Of a stretch of 64,000 nt of DNA, positions 8,186-15,756 are shown in pieces. Position 1 is the stretch's first letter, and every line of letters begins with the position of its first letter. The stretch comes from Sphingomonas naphthae (lineage in GTDB: Bacteria; Pseudomonadota; Alphaproteobacteria; Sphingomonadales; Sphingomonadaceae). Below the pieces are notes generated by a model. That model ran no database searches, was not told where the DNA came from, and saw only the letters and a program-made list of their open reading frames with translations. The DNA is taken from assembly GCF_028607085.1 (NCBI RefSeq), contig NZ_CP117411.1:3734501-3798500 (forward strand). Direction: 5' to 3'. The position numbers were made by a program, and so were the translations under genes.

Positions 8186-8746
8186 CTCGCCTTCGGGCCG
8201 CACCGCGTTCAGGATCATCGCCCAGGCCGACCAGATGGCGACGACGCTGGTGAATTCGATCGCGCCCCGCTCGCCATAGGTGTCGACAACCGTGGCGAAG
8301 AGCGCGGCGGAGACGTCGCCGCTCGCCACCGCCTCGCTATATTCGATCACCAGTTTCTGTTCGGCATCGAACAGGTCGGATGTCTGCCATTCGGCCAGCA
8401 GATCCAGCTGTTCGTCGCTGATGCCCATGGCCTTCGCGATCGGGCGGCGCGTCTCGAACGAATAATCCGATCGGAAATTGATGTTGGCGGTCTGGATCGC
8501 CAGCTCGCGCAAATCGGCGCGCTTGCTCCAGCCGGCATCCACCGCGAGGAATTTGCTGAGCGCGGCCAGTTGCAGCGCGAGCCTGGGATTATAGGCCGCG
8601 ACCGCGAGCCCCAGATGCCCCTCGTCGATCCGCGGATCGGCGACGCCGGGGAAGAGCGTGGCAAACATATCGACGATCGCCGGATCGGTCGGGCCGCCAT
8701 ATTCGGACGGATAATCGGCGGGCTTGCGGACACCTTTGACGCGCAT
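8174..8746 (-). CDS. Carboxymuconolactone decarboxylase/AhpD-like protein (copy 2)
   Basis: A 190-aa helical protein related to AhpD/CMD-type peroxidase-like proteins: ADLRELAIQTANINFRSDYSFETR is the family core helix pair, with no CxxC. It has little resemblance to the copy at 5005 beyond the fold. The ATG at 8746 is preceded by GAGAGAGGA. It lies downstream of the CGSC/388-aa unit on the same strand but is separated from it by an intrinsic terminator, so it is probably transcribed on its own. Its substrate is unknown. Confidence 0.75.
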   Translation of the reverse strand: MRVKGVRKPADYPSEYGGPTDPAIVDMFATLFPGVADPRIDEGHLGLAVAAYNPRLALQLAALSKFLAVDAGWSKRADLRELAIQTANINFRSDYSFETRRPIAKAMGISDEQLDLLAEWQTSDLFDAEQKLVIEYSEAVASGDVSAALFATVVDTYGERGAIEFTSVVAIWSAWAMILNAVRPEGEPAA

Positions 8747-8801
8747 GGGGCTGGTCCTCTCTCGGTTCGGGATCGGGCGGCTTGGCGGCCGTCTCTGACG
8801 C

Positions 8802-8833
8802 AAAAACCCTCCCCCGGTTTGCCGGGAGAGGGT
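8802..8833 (-). terminator. Intrinsic terminator of the CGSC/388-aa operon
   Basis: Read on the minus strand: 12-bp arms (8822-8833 and 8806-8817, one mismatch) around a 4-nt loop, followed directly by a TTTTT run (plus-strand A run 8802-8806). It sits 36 nt past the stop codon of the 388-aa gene and isolates that operon from the CMD-2 gene. Confidence 0.8.
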
Positions 8834-8869
8834 CTGCTGTAACCCGACGATCGCGCCTCTGTCGCGGCG

Positions 8870-10036
8870 CTACTCGGCGGCGATGCTATGTTCCGCCGGG
8901 ACGATTTCTGCGACCGGCTTGGTCTGCGCCAGCGACGTGCCGAAGGTGTGGAAACCGGCGGCATGGAGCCCGCCGAGCCCACCCGCCACGAACACCAGAA
9001 TGTCCTTCGGCTCGGGCGCGGCATAGATGCGGCCGTCGGCGCGCACCCGGCCCTGCCCGGCCAGCTGGTCGCGATGCTGCGCGTTCAGGTCGTTCGCATC
9101 GACGCTGGCGAACTTCCACAACGTCTCCTGCACATCCTCGATATTCGGCATCTCGCGCGCGACGATCTCCGCGCAGATCGGGTTGATCGCGATCAGCGCC
9201 TCGCCGAACGGCACCGCGCCCGAGAAATTGTTGCAGCCGGCATAAGCATAGGATTTGCCGATCATCTCGAGGAAATCGCTGGCGCTGTGCGATGTCGTGT
9301 CGAGCACGTTCATCGTGCCCATCGTGCCGAACGAGGTGACGGCATTGCCGCTGACCCCGCGCCGTTCGCCGAGCGGCGCCCAGGGGGATTTCTCCTCCCA
9401 TTCGCCGGTGACGATGCCGGCGACACGCCCCGGCGAGCCGAACGTCGTCTGCGAGGTCACCCCCGCGACCTGCCCCGCGACGTTGCGCATGATGAGCCGG
9501 ATCGCCCGGCCGATCGGCGCAGACACACCCGGCACGCCACCCAGGCAGCCATAGCTGTAAGGGATATCCAGCGCCTGCCGGATCGGCCCGTTCACCACGA
9601 AGGCCGGATAGACCGACGCGGTCGTGGCGTTGACGCCGTACAGCTCGAAATCGGGATCGGCGATCGACGAGATCATCGCGATCAGCAGTTCCAGCGATTC
9701 CGCCGGCGCGCCCGCCATCACCGCGTTGATGACGATCTTCTCGACCGTGCATTCGACGTTGCCGGGCATCATCCCGATCACCTCGTCGGGATAGCGATCA
9801 TTCTCCGACAGGAAGGTGCGGACCCGCGCGTCGGTCGGCGGGATCAGCGGCAGGCCGTCGCCCCAGCCCATTTCCAGCGAGAAGCGGGTGAAGGCCTCGA
9901 CATCCAGCTCCGCCTCGACCCGGCGGCTGGCGAGCCAGTCGACCTCGCAGCCCTCCGGCCCGCAATCGCGGCTGACGAGCGGCTTGGGGGCGGGCGCGAT
10001 GCGGTTGCGGCCGGGGCGGATCAGCTCGATCGTCAT
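8870..10036 (-). CDS. Conserved 388-aa protein coupled to the CGSC-motif protein; function unknown
   Basis: I cannot assign a function. The protein is soluble, with no signal peptide. It has an N-terminal cysteine pair C25/C30 (DCGPEGCEVDW) and glycine-rich conserved-looking blocks such as GMMPGNVECTVEKIVINAVMAGA and GCLGGVPGVSAPIGRAIRLI. It starts inside the stop codon of the CGSC gene (ATGA overlap), indicating translational coupling and probably a shared complex or pathway. The terminal helix region ends AEHSIAAE. The cysteine pair suggests thiol or metal chemistry, but that is inference. Confidence 0.8.
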   Translation of the reverse strand: MTIELIRPGRNRIAPAPKPLVSRDCGPEGCEVDWLASRRVEAELDVEAFTRFSLEMGWGDGLPLIPPTDARVRTFLSENDRYPDEVIGMMPGNVECTVEKIVINAVMAGAPAESLELLIAMISSIADPDFELYGVNATTASVYPAFVVNGPIRQALDIPYSYGCLGGVPGVSAPIGRAIRLIMRNVAGQVAGVTSQTTFGSPGRVAGIVTGEWEEKSPWAPLGERRGVSGNAVTSFGTMGTMNVLDTTSHSASDFLEMIGKSYAYAGCNNFSGAVPFGEALIAINPICAEIVAREMPNIEDVQETLWKFASVDANDLNAQHRDQLAGQGRVRADGRIYAAPEPKDILVFVAGGLGGLHAAGFHTFGTSLAQTKPVAEIVPAEHSIAAE

Positions 10037-10593
10037 GCCGCCTGCTCCCGCGCGGTCAGGCTCGCGCCCATCGTCTGGAGGACGGGCAGGAAATGCGCCT
10101 CGCCGATCGGCAGCACATCTTCCTTCAACTGCTCGTTGAGCGGATAGGGCAGGACGTGGACGCGCAGGCCCGAACGGCCGCCGCGCGCCGCGATCTCATG
10201 CGCGAAGGTCTCGAAATTGGCGGTGGCAATGGCGGTCGTCGGCAGGCCGGTGTTGGCCGCCGTGATCGCGTCGCGCACCGTCCAGCCGGTGCAGGAGCCG
10301 CAATTGGCGAGGCCGACGACGGCCACGTCGATCGATTCCAGAAACGCCTTATATTCGCGTTCGCACCGCTCGCCCTCGTCGCCCGAGCGGCCGGCGGAGC
10401 GCCAGAAGGAGACTTCGGCGCCGGCCTCGCGGAATTTCTCCGCCCAAAGCTCGCTGATCCAGTCCCACGCGCGCCACATGCGATCGACGCGGAAGCCCAC
10501 GCGCTTACCGATCAGCGAGCCCGCGTCGGGGCCGGGGCTGGTAATGTCGTCCGCGCGTCGCGCGGTCGGGTCGAGGACGAAACCGGTCGCCAT
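10033..10593 (-). CDS. UGSC-family protein, cysteine form (CGSC motif)
   Basis: A 186-aa protein. The sequence GLANCGSCTGWT (C98-G-S-C101) matches the redox motif of the UGSC selenoprotein family, with cysteine in place of selenocysteine. The motif follows a predicted strand (DVAVVGLA) as in a redox or nucleophilic active site. The known family has no firmly established reaction. The start at 10593 has a perfect AGGAGG, so the longer frame to 10827 is rejected. It is the first gene of a two-gene, 4-bp-overlapping operon and diverges from a LysR regulator. Confidence 0.75.
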   Translation of the reverse strand: MATGFVLDPTARRADDITSPGPDAGSLIGKRVGFRVDRMWRAWDWISELWAEKFREAGAEVSFWRSAGRSGDEGERCEREYKAFLESIDVAVVGLANCGSCTGWTVRDAITAANTGLPTTAIATANFETFAHEIAARGGRSGLRVHVLPYPLNEQLKEDVLPIGEAHFLPVLQTMGASLTAREQAA

Positions 10594-10768
10594 AATCGCC
10601 TCCTGTGCTGCCGGCGGATCGCGCACGCGGCGATCGGCGGGCAGAAAGATTGCATCCACTCCGCCAGCGCCCCGCCGCCTCGTCGGGCGGTCGGCGCGAT
10701 GGCCGCCGACTCCCCGCTGGGAGCCGATGGCCCAAGGTTGCAGAGGGGCCTTCGACCGTCCAATGCAT

Positions 10769-10786
10769 ATCGAAGCGGTTTTTGAT
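10769..10786. promoter_or_regulatory. Possible LysR operator half-dyad
   Basis: Imperfect dyad ATCGAA-N6-TTTGAT (5 of 6 pairs) lying 15 nt before the lysR start, in the 207-bp gap shared with the divergent CGSC operon. This is the usual place for an autoregulatory LysR-type site, but the match is short. Confidence 0.3.
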
Positions 10787-10800
10787 GAGTCGAACGCATC

Positions 10801-11712
10801 ATGCTCCATCTGCGCAGCCTCACCCACCTCGTCACCCTCGCCGAACGGCTGAACTTCGCGCGGGCGGCGGAGGATCTGGGCCTGTCGCAGTCGGCGCTCA
10901 GCCGGTCGATCCAGGCGCTGGAGCGGCAGCTCGGCATGACCCTGTTCGATCGCGACCGATCGGGCGTGGCGCTGACCCCACAGGGCGCCCGCGCGGTGGC
11001 GCGCGCCGCGATCCTGCTGGCCGATGCCGAGGATTGCGAGCGCGAACTGACGCTCAACGCCAGCGCCGATGCGGGGCGGGTGCGCTTCGGCATGGCGCCG
11101 ATGCCCGCCCGCGCCCTGCTGCCCGCCGTCGTCGCCGAACGGCTGCGCGTCGCGCCCGAGGCGGTCAACGAAGTGGTGGTGCGCGACGGTGACGCCCTGT
11201 GGGCGCTGCTATTGACCGGCGAGATCGAATTCTTCGTCTGCAACGAGGGTTTCGCCTTCGATACGCCCACGCCGCGCGTCGAGCGGCTCGGCCTGTTTCC
11301 ACTGAGCGCCATCGTGCGCGCCGGCCATCCGCTGCTGCACGGCGACTGCCCCGGCGCGACCTTCCCGGTGCTGCGATCGAGCTGGACCGGCGTGCCGCTG
11401 CCGCGCGAGATCGGCGAGCGGATGGAGTGCGCGCCCAACGTGATCGAGGATTTCGGCTCGCTTGCCGCGATCACCGCCGCCTCGGACGCGATCTGGTTCT
11501 CCTCCTCCTACGCCGCGCTGCCGGAACTGGCGGACGGATCGCTGTGCCAGCTGCCCCATCGCGAGCCGCGCCATGTCGGCGTATCCCTCTATTCGCTCGA
11601 GCGCCGCTCGCCCTCGCCGCTGGCCCGCTCGCTCAAGCAATTGCTGCGCGCCCGCATCCGCGCGCTCACACGGGCGCAGGATGGCGAAGCGGTGGCGGCA
11701 TCGCCGGTGTGA
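10801..11712 (+). CDS. LysR-family transcriptional regulator
   Basis: A 303-aa LTTR. The N-terminal winged helix-turn-helix (about 1-60) contains the signature NFARAAEDLGLSQSALSRSI followed by the linker helix. A periplasmic-binding-protein-like effector domain follows (about 90-295). The effector is probably a small organic acid or CoA-pathway intermediate (inference). It is divergent from the CGSC/388-aa operon, its most likely target, and is followed 77 bp downstream by the MaoC gene on the same strand, which it may also control. Confidence 0.93.
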   Translation: MLHLRSLTHLVTLAERLNFARAAEDLGLSQSALSRSIQALERQLGMTLFDRDRSGVALTPQGARAVARAAILLADAEDCERELTLNASADAGRVRFGMAPMPARALLPAVVAERLRVAPEAVNEVVVRDGDALWALLLTGEIEFFVCNEGFAFDTPTPRVERLGLFPLSAIVRAGHPLLHGDCPGATFPVLRSSWTGVPLPREIGERMECAPNVIEDFGSLAAITAASDAIWFSSSYAALPELADGSLCQLPHREPRHVGVSLYSLERRSPSPLARSLKQLLRARIRALTRAQDGEAVAASPV

Positions 11713-11789
11713 TGCCCGGCCGCACCCCTTGCCCCTCGCCCGCCCGGCGATAGAGACGAGCGCGACAGACCAAGCGGGGAGGACCGGAC

Positions 11790-12242
11790 ATGGCGGGGCG
11801 GCATTTCGACGAATGGCAGGTCGGCGACCGGATCGAGCATGAGATCCGCCGCACGGTGACCGAGACGGACAATCTCCTCTTCTCGGTGATGACGCACAAT
11901 CCGCAGCCGCTGCACATCGATGTAGAGGCGGCCAAGGCGAGCGAATTCGGCCAGATCCTCGTCAACGGCACCTTCACCTTCGCGCTGATGATCGGCCTCA
12001 CCATCAGCGACACGACGCTCGGCACGCTCGTCGCCAACCTCAACTACGACAAGCTCGTCATGCCGAAGCCGGTGTTCATCGGCGATACGATGCGCGCCAC
12101 CAGCGAGATCAGCGAATTGCGCGAGTCCAAGTCGCGGCCCAACGCCGGATTGGTCACCTTCACCCACGAACTCATCAACCAGCGCGGCGAAGTCGTCTGC
12201 CGCTGCCTGCGCACCGCCCTGCTGTCACGCAAGGCGGCCTGA
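11790..12242 (+). CDS. MaoC-like (hotdog) acyl-CoA dehydratase
   Basis: A 150-aa single-hotdog hydratase. The MaoC motif region THNPQPLHIDVEAA (about 36-48) and FGQILVNG (about 53-60) form the substrate pocket. The 'HNPQPLHxD' variant replaces the more usual 'GDxNPxH', as in MaoC proteins related to branched or dicarboxylic enoyl-CoA hydratases. GGGGAGGA precedes the ATG. It probably hydrates an enoyl-CoA made by the CoA module encoded opposite it. It converges on the SDR gene with a 6-bp gap. Confidence 0.88.
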   Translation: MAGRHFDEWQVGDRIEHEIRRTVTETDNLLFSVMTHNPQPLHIDVEAAKASEFGQILVNGTFTFALMIGLTISDTTLGTLVANLNYDKLVMPKPVFIGDTMRATSEISELRESKSRPNAGLVTFTHELINQRGEVVCRCLRTALLSRKAA

Positions 12243-12248
12243 CCCGCC

Positions 12249-13166
12249 TCAGCCACCGTGTTCGCGCGCCATGGCGAAGCCGTAGAGCAGATGATCGAGC
12301 TGCCCGTCGGGTAGCGGGGTGAAGATCAGGGGGTCTTCGGTGCCGCGGATCGCATCGATATCGGCGGCGACCTGCTCGATCGTCCAGTCGCGGTGGAACA
12401 CGCCCTTGCTCTCGGCCAGGAAGGCGCGCGCGACCCGGCCGCCCATCGCCGCCAGCATCTCGCCGGAGACCGAGCAATCCTCATGCGCCAGCCAGGCGAC
12501 GGCGGGGGCCACCATGTCCGGGTCCATCGGCGGGAAGGCGCTGGTATCGACCCCTTCGGACATGCGCGTCACGGCGGCGGGCACGATGATGTTGCTCTTC
12601 ACCCCGCTCGCGGCGCCCTCTATCGCGGCGGTCTGCGACAGGCCGAGCATGCCCGATTTCGAGATGGCGTAATTGACGTTGTTGGCCTTGCCGTAGAGGC
12701 CGTTGATCGACGAGGTCAGCACGATCCGGCCATAGCCCTGCGCGCACATCAGCGGAAACGCCTCGCGCACGACATGGAAGGCGCCACGCAGGTGGACGCC
12801 CAGCACCAGCTCGAAATCGGCGTAAGACATTTCGGCAAGCGGCGCGCGGCGGACGTTGCCGGCGCTGTGGATCAGGATGTCGATCCGCCCGAAGCTGTCG
12901 GTCGCCGCCCGGATGATGGCCTGCGCGCCCTCGACCGTGGCGACCGAATCGGTGCAGGCGATCGCCTCACCCCCGGCCGCGCGAATTTCCTGCACCACCG
13001 CCTCGGCGGGGCTGGCGTCGGCGCCGTCGCCCGTCATGCTGGCGCCGATGTCGTTGACGACGATCCTGGCGCCGCGTGCCGCCAGCAGCAGCGCATAGGC
13101 CCGGCCGAGGCCGCGCCCGCCGCCGGTGATGACGGCGACCCGGCCGTCGAAACGCATCTCCGTCAT
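12249..13166 (-). CDS. SDR, MFE-2 (3-hydroxyacyl-CoA dehydrogenase)-like
   Basis: A 305-aa short-chain dehydrogenase with cofactor motif TGGGRGLG (14-21) and active site S152/S153, Y166 and K170 (YAISK). After the first motif, IVVNDIGASMTGDGADASPAEAVVQEIRAAGGEA resembles the dehydrogenase domain of peroxisomal multifunctional enzyme 2, so oxidation of a 3-hydroxyacyl-CoA is likely. The ATG at 13166 has AGAAGGAG upstream. It is the last gene of the ligase-MaoC-CaiB-SDR operon, 19 bp after CaiB. Confidence 0.9.
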   Translation of the reverse strand: MTEMRFDGRVAVITGGGRGLGRAYALLLAARGARIVVNDIGASMTGDGADASPAEAVVQEIRAAGGEAIACTDSVATVEGAQAIIRAATDSFGRIDILIHSAGNVRRAPLAEMSYADFELVLGVHLRGAFHVVREAFPLMCAQGYGRIVLTSSINGLYGKANNVNYAISKSGMLGLSQTAAIEGAASGVKSNIIVPAAVTRMSEGVDTSAFPPMDPDMVAPAVAWLAHEDCSVSGEMLAAMGGRVARAFLAESKGVFHRDWTIEQVAADIDAIRGTEDPLIFTPLPDGQLDHLLYGFAMAREHGG

Positions 13167-13185
13167 CCCCTGCTCCTTCTGTCGG

Positions 13186-14412
13186 TCAGGCGACGATGCC
13201 GTCGCCGCGCAGCCCCGCGATCCGCCCCGTGTCGAGGCCGAGGATGCCGCGCAATATCTCGTCGGTATGCTGCCCCAGCACCGGCGGCGCGGTCGGCACC
13301 GGCTGGCGGTTCTCGGGGAATTTGATCGGGCGATTGACGATCGGGATAGGCCCCAGCGTCCGGTGCTCGGTCTCGACCACCAGTTCGCGCGCCACCGCCT
13401 GCGGCTGCGCCAGCGCGTCGCGCACGCCCAGGATCGGGGCGTGCGGCACCTGATAGTCGGTGAACAGCGCGACCAGCTCGTCCACCGTCCTTTGCTCGGT
13501 GCATTCGCAGATGCGCGCGTTGACGATCGCGCGGGCATCGCGCCGTTTCTCGATCGAGGCGAAGCGCGGATCGTCGATCCAGTCGTCCAGCCCCAGCGCG
13601 CGGCAGATGCGGCTCCAGAAGCTGTTGGTGAGGCAGCCGACCACGACCGATCCGTCGCTCGCCGGGAAGATGCCGTAGGGCACCAGATTGGGGTGCTGCG
13701 CGCCCTGCGGCACAGGGTCTTCCCCGGTGAAGAAAGCAAGCTGCGGCAGATAGGCGAGCAGGCCGATCAGCCCGTCCATCAGCGCCACGTCGATCAGCCG
13801 CCCGCGCTCGGTGACGCTGCGTTCGTAGAGCGCGGCGAGGATGCCGATCGGGCCGTTGATGCCGCCCACCAGATCGCCCATCGGAATGCCGAGCTTGGTC
13901 GGGCGCTGGCCCTGTTCGCCATTGACGCTGAGCGCGCCCGACATGGCCTGCAACACGATATCGAAGCTGGGCCGATCGCGCAGCGGCCCGGTCATGCCGT
14001 AACCCGATATCGCGCAATAGATCAGGCGCGGGTTGATCGCCGACAGCGCCTCATACCCCAGACCCAGCCGGTCCATCACGCCCGGCCGGTAATTTTCGAC
14101 GAGGATGTCGCTGTGCGCCGCCAGATCGCGCGCCAGCGCCACGCCGGCCTCGCTCTTGAGATCGATGACGATGCTCTTCTTGCCGCGATTGACGCTCAGG
14201 AAATAATGGCTCTCGCCATTGCGCAGCGGGGGGAAGTCGCGCGTCTCGTCGCCCGAACCCGGCGGCTCGACCTTGATGACCTCGGCCCCCAGATCGGCCA
14301 GCGCCAGCGCGGCGGACGGACCGGCCAGGACGCGCGTGAAATCCAGCACGCGCACGCCCTGTAGCGGGCCGGCCCATTCGGGCGCCGATGTCTCGCTCAC
14401 AGCCACGGCCAT
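13186..14412 (-). CDS. CaiB/BaiF-type (class III) CoA-transferase
   Basis: A 408-aa family III CoA-transferase that moves CoA between carboxylic acids, with a glutamyl/aspartyl-CoA anhydride intermediate. The N-terminal CoA-binding region GVRVLDFTRVLAGPSAALALADLGAEVIKVEPP is canonical, and the catalytic aspartate is D180 in PMGDLVGG. AGGAGAGG precedes the ATG. In this operon it probably activates or recycles a pathway acid alongside the acyl-CoA synthetase. Confidence 0.93.
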   Translation of the reverse strand: MAVAVSETSAPEWAGPLQGVRVLDFTRVLAGPSAALALADLGAEVIKVEPPGSGDETRDFPPLRNGESHYFLSVNRGKKSIVIDLKSEAGVALARDLAAHSDILVENYRPGVMDRLGLGYEALSAINPRLIYCAISGYGMTGPLRDRPSFDIVLQAMSGALSVNGEQGQRPTKLGIPMGDLVGGINGPIGILAALYERSVTERGRLIDVALMDGLIGLLAYLPQLAFFTGEDPVPQGAQHPNLVPYGIFPASDGSVVVGCLTNSFWSRICRALGLDDWIDDPRFASIEKRRDARAIVNARICECTEQRTVDELVALFTDYQVPHAPILGVRDALAQPQAVARELVVETEHRTLGPIPIVNRPIKFPENRQPVPTAPPVLGQHTDEILRGILGLDTGRIAGLRGDGIVA

Positions 14413-14502
14413 GGTCTATTGCCTCTCCTGTCGGCCCTCAATGCCGTGACCCGGCTCCGGCCGGTGCCCGCGCGATTGATCGCCCCCGCGTCATAACGCG
14501 AA

Positions 14503-14536
14503 ATCCCGGCCGCGCCCCGAAAGGCACGGCCGGGAT
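14503..14536 (-). terminator. Terminator-like hairpin between double-hotdog MaoC and CaiB genes
   Basis: Perfect 10-bp arms, ATCCCGGCCG (14503-14512) and CGGCCGGGAT (14527-14536), sit 24 nt past the stop of the upstream gene on the minus strand. The U-tract is short (TT then CGCGTT), so partial termination or mRNA stabilisation is more likely than a full stop. Confidence 0.45.
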
Positions 14537-14559
14537 CGTTTCAGCCCCTGTGGATGGGC

Positions 14560-15708
14560 TCAGCCGCGGCTCGGCAGTTCGGCGATCGAGGTGCCGAAGG
14601 CCGAAACCTCGCCGCGATGCGTTTCCGCCCGCTGGCTGATCTCGACATATTTCTTGCCATTCTCCTCGAACTTGCGGACCACTTCGCCGTCGATGAAGAT
14701 CACGTCGCCATCGGGATTGTGGCGGCGGATCTGGCACTTGGACTTGTGCAGGAAGCCGTCGTCGCCGATCCAGTTGGTGACCTGATGGGTCAGCCAGCTG
14801 CACCGCTCGGGGCCGTAATCATAGGCGCCGGGCGCCCCCACCTCGAGCGCGAACGCCTCGTCCCAATGCACCCGCTCGGGGCAGTCCGGCACGTTGAAGC
14901 GGTTCTTGATGCCGGTGCCGGGGTGCTTCTGCTGCATCTTCCACGCCAGCTTGTTGGCGCGGATGTAGAGGCCGCCCCAGCCCTGCGCGTAGCAGATGAA
15001 GCCCGTGACCGTCATCGGCCCCTTCATCATGCGCGGCAGCTGGTCGCCCTCCTGCACATCCTCCCAGTAGCGCGGGGTGGCGCCACGGATCTCTTCCTTC
15101 TCGTACAATTTGTACATTTCGGCGAGCTGCTCGTCGGTGAAGGGCTCCACCCGGCCGCGTGCCTCGGTATATTTGGTGCCACGCTCGCGCGCCTCGTCGC
15201 GATCGGTGCGGAACACCCAGCTCTCGGCCTCGCAGACCTTGTCGCCATGCTGGTTGAAGAAATCGACATGGTAGATCTGCTGGAACGAGCGGCCGGCGAA
15301 GCGGGTCTGATGCTCGATCAGATCCTTCAGATAGGCCTCGGTGCGGATCGTGTCGCCGCGCAGCACCGGCTTGTGCCACGTCCAGTCGGCGCCCGCCCAC
15401 ATGGCGTGGACGCCCGACAGGCCGCCGCAATAGCCCGAGATGATGCGGCTGGTGGTGAACAGGAAGCTCGGCAGCGCGACGAGCGTGCCGTACTTCGTGG
15501 TCGCGGCATATTCCGGGTCGTTCCACAGGGGATTATCGTCGCCGATGCCGTGGGCGTAATGGCGGATCGCGTCGCGGCTCGCCTCGTAATTCCACGGCTC
15601 GACGGTGTTGGTGATCTTCACGCCGATGCGCTGGCGCAGATCCTCCAGGCCCTCCTCGGTGATCTTGGGGAAGCGGTTGGTGGGCTTGTCTTCTGCCAAT
15701 GTGGCCAT
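14560..15708 (-). CDS. Double-hotdog MaoC-type dehydratase (FAS1-like dehydratase domain protein)
   Basis: A 382-aa protein with two hotdog folds. The N-terminal FAS1-like dehydratase/MaoC N domain is at about 20-175 (RDAIRHYAHGIGDDNPLWND, with D-N-P in the hydratase position). A second MaoC-like domain occupies about 215-375. This architecture occurs in enoyl-CoA hydratases for bulky or cyclic acyl-CoAs, including steroid side-chain pathways. The ATG at 15708 has CAGGAGAAG before it. It is the second gene of the IclR-flanked CoA operon. Confidence 0.85.
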   Translation of the reverse strand: MATLAEDKPTNRFPKITEEGLEDLRQRIGVKITNTVEPWNYEASRDAIRHYAHGIGDDNPLWNDPEYAATTKYGTLVALPSFLFTTSRIISGYCGGLSGVHAMWAGADWTWHKPVLRGDTIRTEAYLKDLIEHQTRFAGRSFQQIYHVDFFNQHGDKVCEAESWVFRTDRDEARERGTKYTEARGRVEPFTDEQLAEMYKLYEKEEIRGATPRYWEDVQEGDQLPRMMKGPMTVTGFICYAQGWGGLYIRANKLAWKMQQKHPGTGIKNRFNVPDCPERVHWDEAFALEVGAPGAYDYGPERCSWLTHQVTNWIGDDGFLHKSKCQIRRHNPDGDVIFIDGEVVRKFEENGKKYVEISQRAETHRGEVSAFGTSIAELPSRG

Positions 15709-15756
15709 GGTCTTCTCCTGATGGTCGGATGTCGGGATGGGTCGGGGGCCGGGCCG

